A stretch of 64,000 nucleotides of DNA from assembly GCA_004352715.1 (NCBI GenBank), contig SCFE01000057.1, positions 102,065 through 166,064 on the forward strand. The letters run 5' to 3'. Made by a program: the position numbers and the translations under genes. This stretch comes from Hofstenia miamia. Its lineage: Eukaryota; Xenacoelomorpha; Acoela. Position 1 is the first letter of the stretch, and each line of letters starts with the position of its first letter. The notes under the pieces were generated by a model. That model was not told where the DNA came from and ran no database searches. It was given only the letters and a program-made list of their open reading frames with translations. Below, one piece after another: positions 57,923 through 64,000 of this stretch.

Positions 57923-58785
57923 TGTATATTTGAATAGATATATGTATTTCCTTAAACTCTATTTTGATTAGTTTTCTATTTAGTTAAGATTGCTGAAATA
58001 TAGAATTACAAGTAAATATATGTAAATATGTTCTATAATTATAAATGTTGAGGTTTGCCATTTGCATTTAGTAAACATTTAGCAGTCCTTTGAAAATCTG
58101 TTCAGATTTACAATAAAAATTTAATTATGTTCATTATTTTTGTTGTTTGTACTTTATTGTAATAGTTAATAATTTTTCTTGTTCTCATTTGTTATTTGTT
58201 TGCTAATAGATTTCTTGATCAGATAGTATTCATTGTTTCTGCTGGCAGACTATTCTATTTCTTTTTAGCATTAAGACTTGTTTACAACTTTGAAAATGTT
58301 GAATGTAATTTTTTATATGTATTTTACTAGAATGTAGAATTAGCCTGGCAATAATGAGAAGGAGTCAGCTCTCTCATGGCACCCCTGCATTAAAAACAGT
58401 TAATACTTGAGTATATTACTCAAGGGGGACCAGAAATATGGAAAAATTGAAATAATGCATCACATTAGGTTGCTATTTACAAATATAATACAGAAATTTA
58501 TATCATCCAGGAGTTAAACAAAAATCACTAATGTTTCTGATTTTTATTTTATACTGGTATGCCTGCAGGTATATTATTTCAAATTGTTGTTTACAAAAAT
58601 AAAGGAGCATTTCAAAAAGCAGATCTGACAGGATTTAAACCTGTAATTTCTGTATTAGAAACAGCTTTGTTGTTTTAGAATATGAATCTGTAAAATATTT
58701 TTTAGAAATAGAAATGGAAATAATGTCTTGCTAATGTGAAAAATTATTGAGTTCAGAGGATACAGTTGCAAAATATCCTAATCAG
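57923..58785. other. Region without a recognised gene
   Basis: No family similarity was recognised. May contain the 3' UTR of the minus-strand LINE that begins at 58790. Confidence 0.4.
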
Positions 58786-58789
58786 TTTT

Positions 58790-59988
58790 TCATGTGTGGA
58801 TTTAGATGCACCTGATAACCTGTTTCTTAACCATTCTGCTGTAAGGGAACAATGGATGTCCACTGTTTGAAAGGATGTTCTGTAAAAGTCCTTTGTCATT
58901 TTCTTGTAACCAATTGGAAATTGACATGAAAATGGAGATAATCTCCAGTTTCACCACTCTCTTCTGAATAGCATCAATTCTTTACAGAGATGTAAGAGAC
59001 TTCTGTCCCAGACAATTAGACCATATCTAAGGCATGACAATATGAGAGAATCATAAAGTAACTGTAGTTCCTTTTGCTGAAATCAAAGTGTTTAACACAT
59101 GTGACCTGGTAAAGTACAGAGTCGGGGTTACTCTACCAGTCAACAGACTGAAGAGTGCATGTCAACAGATCAAGTCCATGACTCCTCCCCTGGAAGTGTA
59201 CCCACTAAGGCCGGATTAATCATGCTTGACCTCTGGCGACCCCTGGCATGAAGCTTGTTAACCGGGGATGAAGCCAAAGGGCGGAGAATGAAGCCAAAGG
59301 CTGAGCTTCGTGAGAGGGTTGCACCTTTCTGCAGCTTTCTCCAACCAAGGCTACTAACTGAGGTAACTCATGAGCACCTGCAGCTGCCTGTTATGACCCA
59401 TGACGAAGCAAAGCTCCCTCATAGGTAAGGCTCAGCAAATGCTGGCCTAGGCCTATCTAGAGGCCAGAGACAGAGGAAAATCCTCTGTATAACTGCCCTT
59501 GTAGACGCACTCTACGGCTCTGGGCATAGACGTCGCCGTCTGCTCCACAAAACAGACAGTCTCACATCATCGTCACCGCCCCCATATGTGCAAAGCACAC
59601 ATGGCAGCACCTTCATCTACCCTATTGTTTAACGTCCACTTTTGGTTCAGGACTCCGCAAAGCAACACGCCCATCAAGTATTGGCTCAGCTTCTCCACCT
59701 ACCCAGGAACCACCACATGGAGGTTACTCTCCAGGACGATTCAGGCCTAGCCCTTGGGTTCCCCAAAGTACAGAGTAAGCCTTTTTACACATTTTCTGAA
59801 TATGCCTGTCAAATGAAAGCTTAGAATCAAATGTAAAACCACATATAATAACTTCTTTGACAATTGGTATATCTAAAATGGGGCTAATATTATACATATT
59901 TTTACAAAAGATCAATTGCACTTCCTTTGATTTAGATTGATTAATCTTCAAATTTTTCTGATAGAAAGAATGTATCAAATTTGTTACT

Positions 59989-59990
<2 letters not shown>
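58790..59990 (-). pseudogene. LINE family E remnant, split by an insertion
   Basis: Minus strand, 59978 downward: HSFYQKNLKINQSKSKEVQL, VKEVIICGFTFDSKLSFDRH and IQKMCKKA (RT thumb). It then meets an inserted repeat (59123-59764) and resumes with YDSLILSCLRYGLIVWDRSL and LRNRLSGASKSTHEK down to about 58790. The order is that of a single Jockey/CR1-like RT. Its upstream part is displaced by the LINE at 60.05-61.14 kb. Confidence 0.75.
59123..59764. mobile_element. 642-bp GC-richer SINE-like insertion with 12-bp target duplication
   Basis: Flanked by direct repeats AAAGTACAGAGT (59111-59122 and 59765-59776) and inserted into the reading frame of LINE E. GC content is far above the flanks. A diverged relative is at 29460-29905. 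There is no open frame of note, no poly(A) and no clear tRNA-like head. A 12-bp duplication favours target-primed insertion over a cut-and-paste transposon. Confidence 0.75.

Positions 59991-60053
<63 letters not shown>
59991..60053. repeat. (GAT)n microsatellite, 3' tail of LINE D
   Basis: About 21 GAT triplets. On the minus strand it follows AATAAATATA and reads (CAT)n, as expected for a LINE with a microsatellite tail. Confidence 0.85.
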
Positions 60054-61140
60054 TATATTTATTTAAACACTTACAAAAATAAAAACAAATACACTTTACA
60101 ATGCTAAAATTCCCCAGATTATTTGTAGATTAAACTTATTGTTATTTCTATTTATTTATTTTTTTATTAATTTATTGTTAGTCTGTTTAGAAAGGATAAT
60201 TTTTGTGCACTAGTGGTGCTCATTCATATTATCCATGACATTTAAATTATTATTTGAATATTAAATCAATTAAATTAGTATTTCTTTGTATTACTTTACT
60301 TTTTATATTGTTCAAGAACCTAGTACATTCATTTTTAGATATTTTATCTATATTACAAATAATTAATGCACTAGAATTTATATAATTCCATATTTACTGC
60401 CCCTAACTTGAAGAGAATATCCTTGTAGCATAGAGTTATGCTGTTTTGTTGAAGTTTGCTTTTTTACTTTAGCCTTAGTATTATATGTGTGATTAATTTT
60501 ATTGAAATAGTTAAACTCCATCATTTATTCTTTTCTTTGTATTTTTATTATATGCTTTAGTAGTTCAAATATGTATAATTCATATATATTGAGTATATCA
60601 CAATCCAAAAATAACTATTTTGTTGTGTTATAAGTAATACCACCATATATCAATACTCCATATTTGATTATAGATAAAATTTAAGTATTTTAATAGTTTA
60701 ATGTTACATGTTTTTGTACTAAATGTCTCAATTTCATTAACATACCACATAATTTAGATGGTTTCTTACCCAATTCTGAAATATGATTCAAGTAATTGTC
60801 TACTGTAATTCCTAAATATTTGTAGGATTCACAAATTTTCAATTCATAACCAGATACCTCAAGACTCTGCAATCCCTCTTTCTCTTTATAGAAATTATTT
60901 GCATAGATTTTTCACAGTTTAGTGAAAGTTTGTTATAGCAAAGCCACTCTAAATTCTGCCATAAACTGTTAAACAATGTTTGTTTATCATGAGAAGCAGA
61001 ATGGAGATTCATATCATCAGCAAAAAGAGTAATCAATGCATTTAAATGAGCTGGTAAGTAATTAATAAATAATTAAAACAGAAATGGTCTTAAAATCAAT
61101 CCCTGATGTACACCATATTTTATCTTCTTCCTCAGTGGAG
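60054..61140 (-). pseudogene. LINE family D reverse transcriptase and 3' end
   Basis: Minus-strand blocks in order: YGVHQGLILRPFLF (QG..LGP block), ITLFADDMNLHSASHDKQTL (FADD catalytic box, about 61030), CYNKLSLNCEKSM, CESYKYLGITVDNYLNHISE, SIIKYGVLIYGGITYNTTK, FNKINHTYNTKAKVK and a C-terminal RGSKYGII. Stops interrupt the frame. It is inserted into LINE E, and its 5' end is truncated near 61140. Confidence 0.8.
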
Positions 61141-61470
61141 TGATAGATAATCTACCCAAAATTAGTCAGAAGTAAATATGACACAAAACAAATTAGCATT
61201 TATATATTAGTTATGAATTATGATGGTACACAGCACAAGGCCTGCTAACACAATTCTTTAGTCATCAGGTTAGATCTAAGCAGTGTCAGGGTAAAATATA
61301 TGTATATAATATGTAAACAGACAATGCTTATAATCATAGCACATATTTACATTTATTTTCCTGTAATTCTGTATTTCAGCAATCTTAACTACATAAACAA
61401 CTAATCAAATAAAAGTTTAAAGAAATATATATATATTTATTTAAATATATAATTACAATTTCATTGAAAT
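61141..61470. other. Region without a recognised gene
   Basis: AT-rich sequence between LINE D and the Ty3-like remnant. Confidence 0.4.
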
Positions 61471-61529
61471 TGTTTCTGTAATGGGATTTAATATTTTGTG
61501 ATGTTAGAGTTGGGGTGAAATGTGTTTGG

Positions 61530-61915
61530 GGGAAGTAAGACAGAACCAAATAGTGGTGTTTATCAACAACAAAAAGAAGACCATTTGCAGTAAGGTTCCA
61601 AGCATAAGAGTTGAAATATTTGGATGATGTTTTATCTAATTGTAAATCTGGTTGTTTAATTTTGTTAATAATTTGTGAGAGTTGAATATCATTGTGTTGG
61701 TGTTTGATTATTTCTTCCTTTAAATGAATATCTAATATAGGGTGACCTTGTCTATCTGTGTTGATGACTGGCAGGTTGTCATATGCAGATTTAGAAATAA
61801 ATGGAAATTGAACTTTATTAAAAATTTGTTTCAGATCATCAGAATGGTATTGTGGAAGGCTGTCATTAAATTTCCTGTAGAATCCATACATGTAGCAGTA
61901 TAGACATATTTCCAC
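61530..61915 (-). pseudogene. Ty3/gypsy-like pol fragment (before integrase)
   Basis: Minus frame contains GHPILDIHLKEEIIKHQHND, IQLSQIINKIKQPDLQLDKT, YFNSYAWNLTANGLLFVVD and KHHYLVL. This resembles the region between RNase H and the integrase zinc finger of Ty3/gypsy polyproteins (Q..D..L..I......Y...W..L...nGLL...). It loses similarity after LVLS. No LTR was seen. Confidence 0.5.
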
Positions 61916-62099
61916 AATCCTTTGAATATTTACTATGATTAATCCTTTTAACTACATGTATGATTGTAATTTGTCCAGCTTTCAATCCCATTAGGAAGGT
62001 TGATATTATAGATTTATGCATTCCTTTCTTCTTATCATTCCTTACAATTCATTTAGATCAAAAGCAGCAAGATGTTACCAGGGTTTTAACCATGGTAAT

Positions 62100-62350
62100 T
62101 GTCCACTTTTTCTAGGTGGATTCTGGCATCTTAGAAAAAGTGGACACGTTTTGGAAAAAGTGGACATGGATGTCATAAATCAAAAACTAAACGCGGGTCG
62201 ACCCTGGTTGGCCAGGGACTTTAAGCCAGGACAAAAGTCCCATATGCTCACAAAGTTTGGTGCCCCTCAGACCATTATTGGCTGACATAATAATTGGTAA
62301 ATTTGATTTTGGTGTCCACTTTTTCTAGGCAAGTGTCCACTTTTTCCATA
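62100..62350. mobile_element. Element built from GTCCACTTTTTC words
   Basis: Five copies of GTCCACTTTTTC or its complement: 62100-62116 (+), 62131-62146 (-), 62153-62166 (-), 62313-62329 (+) and 62334-62350 (+). The inner four form paired inverted ends with two words each, about 21 bp apart, around a 150-bp GC-richer core. The outermost word forms a hairpin with the second. A small non-autonomous DNA element is likely; its family is unknown. Confidence 0.55.
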
Positions 62351-62690
62351 ACCTAATATGAAGTCAGGATTTACCTGAAAATTATTATCCTGGGTGTGTT
62401 GTTTTAGTTTCCCTGATCTTTACTTACATATATTTACCTCATTCATTGAAAAAAACTGCAAAAAGTCAGAGTTGAAAATTTCCCAAATTTAAAAATATTG
62501 AAAAAAAACCAAGTTTCGCCATTAACATAAAATTTTTTATGCTGAATCCGAATTTGTTATTTTTTTTATGAAAAAACAAATATTTAGCATGCCACGCAAA
62601 GAGCAAGAGTGCATTGTGTGCCACAAAAACACTACAAGATACAAAAGGCACTTCCAACCCATGCACAAAATTAGTTCTAATCAAATACTC
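62312..62690. repeat. Unmerged contig overlap, copy 1 (379 bp)
   Basis: Matches 63400-63778 (offset 1088) with one visible difference (CCCATGCAC versus CCCGTGCAC). Ends at the N at 62691. Confidence 0.92.
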
Positions 62691-62756
62691 NAATTTTTGC
62701 ATTATGCACTACAAAGTCCACTCATTTTTAGCGGTTTTTTCAATGGCATAAGATAA

Positions 62757-63160
62757 ATAAATAAATAAATAAATATGTATATGTAATTCTAGATTTATAT
62801 ATATTACTTCTCCAACAAAAATTTTAGTAAATTAACAACCAGCATAATAAAATTCACGCTCAAACAAAAGCTGTTTCAACTTTCTTTTAAACAGGATATG
62901 ATTCCCCTCAAAATTTAAAATGGATGGTAAGGAATTCCGAAGTTTTGACCCAAAAATACAAAAGGAATCATCTCCTGAAGTTAAATTATATTTTGGGCAA
63001 ACTAAATAAAGCTGATCAGACGAACGTAGTTCGGCTAGATCTTTATGTTCGTGGATAATTCTATGGACAGTACATATGATCTTATAATTAATTTTCTCTT
63101 TTATTGGTAAAACTTCTTCAGCAATGCTAGTGCAGAACACTTCCTTGCTGCACAATTGAG
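62757..63160 (-). pseudogene. LINE 3' end with (TTTA)n tail
   Basis: The minus frame (62832-63155) ends a Jockey/CR1-type ORF2: RSSDQLYLVCPKYNLTSGDD, FCIFGSKLRNSLPSILNFEG and FKRKLKQLLFEREFYYAGC. A (TAAA)n tract at 62757-62775 is the 3' tail. It is in the 707-bp fragment between Ns 62691 and 63399. Confidence 0.75.
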
Positions 63161-63399
63161 TACGGACTGTAAGCTTTTCTGTAAATGTGCACTACAACCA
63201 ATTAACAGGGCGTTCCACATTCCAAAAGTGGCAATACAATAGATTTTCCTAGAGTAGCTGTTGATGCAACCAGCTAAGCAATGCCGAATATTACGCAGAT
63301 AATATCATAATTAGCAATTTGCAAAATGTGTTTGTAGGAAATTCAATTAATGTATATCCATAGTGCATTTTGAAAATTATATGCCGATATATATATATN

Positions 63400-63778
63400 G
63401 TGTCCACTTTTTCTAGGCAAGTGTCCACTTTTTCCATAACCTAATATGAAGTCAGGATTTACCTGAAAATTATTATCCTGGGTGTGTTGTTTTAGTTTCC
63501 CTGATCTTTACTTACATATATTTACCTCATTCATTGAAAAAAACTGCAAAAAGTCAGAGTTGAAAATTTCCCAAATTTAAAAATATTGAAAAAAAACCAA
63601 GTTTCGCCATTAACATAAAATTTTTTATGCTGAATCCGAATTTGTTATTTTTTTTATGAAAAAACAAATATTTAGCATGCCACGCAAAGAGCAAGAGTGC
63701 ATTGTGTGCCACAAAAACACTACAAGATACAAAAGGCACTTCCAACCCGTGCACAAAATTAGTTCTAATCAAATACTC
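63400..63778. repeat. Unmerged contig overlap, copy 2 (379 bp)
   Basis: Second copy of 62312-62690, starting right after N 63399 and continuing into unique sequence. Confidence 0.92.
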
Positions 63779-64000
63779 TTATATCTATGTGATCTACAAC
63801 GTCTTAAGGAGCACAGAATTATTTATTCTTGCTTTTCATGCCTCAGGTTATATGGTTGCAAAAAACCACAGAGTTCAATGCACAAAATATAATCTTGAGT
63901 TGGGAACTTGAGTCTACATGTATAAATTATTATAAAAATAAGACATTTATTTGTGCTTTAGGATCAAAGACTGAAAAACTTTTATTTATTTATTTATATT
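63779..64000. other. Window end, possible coding remnant
   Basis: The plus-strand frame beginning MPRKEQECIVCHKNTTRYKR (63677) continues to 63892. The CxxCH pattern suggests a short zinc-finger-like start, but no family was recognised. Confidence 0.3.

Noticed and set aside
1-64000. tRNA or rRNA genes and CRISPR arrays
   Set aside because: No cloverleaf-like B-box context, no rRNA-like stretch, and no array of short direct repeats with unique spacers was found; tandem repeats here have no spacers.

Overview
This is a gene-poor, AT-rich invertebrate animal scaffold. It contains spliced genes with GT..AG introns, two intact metazoan-type multi-exon genes (CHFR and PNPO), two SDR16C-type dehydrogenase paralogues, and a dense layer of decayed eukaryotic transposons (LINEs, Penelope, Tc1/mariner, piggyBac, hAT-like, Ty3-like). 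I cannot name the species. The sequence is a draft: there are three runs of N (10206-11041, 13527-14413, 34968-35053) and seven isolated single Ns. Most of the single Ns sit between overlapping contig ends that were never merged.

Layout. 1-4.98 kb: terminal fragment of a GAGCC-rich hAT-like element, a 47-bp tandem repeat and an integrase remnant. 4.98-5.92 kb (-): intact intronless SDR gene. 5.9-15.9 kb: a putative MITE, two LINE pieces and two gaps. 15.9-16.84 kb (-): second SDR paralogue, whose cofactor-binding glycine motif has been overwritten by a 19-bp Tn5/Nextera mosaic end (sequencing-adapter contamination) and which has no ATG where its paralogue has one. 17-35 kb: no host gene recognised; Tc1-like, hAT-like and LINE remnants, plus two internally deleted mariner elements with plant Stowaway-type ends. 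35.7-46.6 kb (-): PNPO (pyridoxamine 5'-phosphate oxidase) in three exons with matching splice phases. Its last intron is about 8 kb and filled with LINEs, a hAT-like remnant and piggyBac sequences. Its middle exon is printed twice because a 1056-bp block was falsely duplicated around an N. 47-49 kb: Penelope-like GIY-YIG pieces next to a hammerhead-ribozyme core, then a 93-bp tandem repeat. 50.2-54.5 kb (-): complete five-exon CHFR, 501 residues, with FHA, RING, cysteine-rich and PBZ zinc-finger regions. 54.7-64 kb: Tc1 pseudogene, nested LINEs, a 642-bp GC-richer insertion flanked by a 12-bp target duplication, a Ty3-like pol remnant, and an element built from repeated GTCCACTTTTTC words.

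The host genes do not form an operon or a pathway. The SDR pair is a local duplication, and PNPO and CHFR are neighbours on the same strand with unrelated roles (vitamin B6 metabolism and mitotic-checkpoint ubiquitin ligase). I found no convincing new multi-gene system. The most interesting items are the adapter inside SDR2, the ribozyme-bearing Penelope remnant, the plant-type mariners, the set of hAT-like termini each built from its own short repeated word, and the SINE-like 642-bp family.
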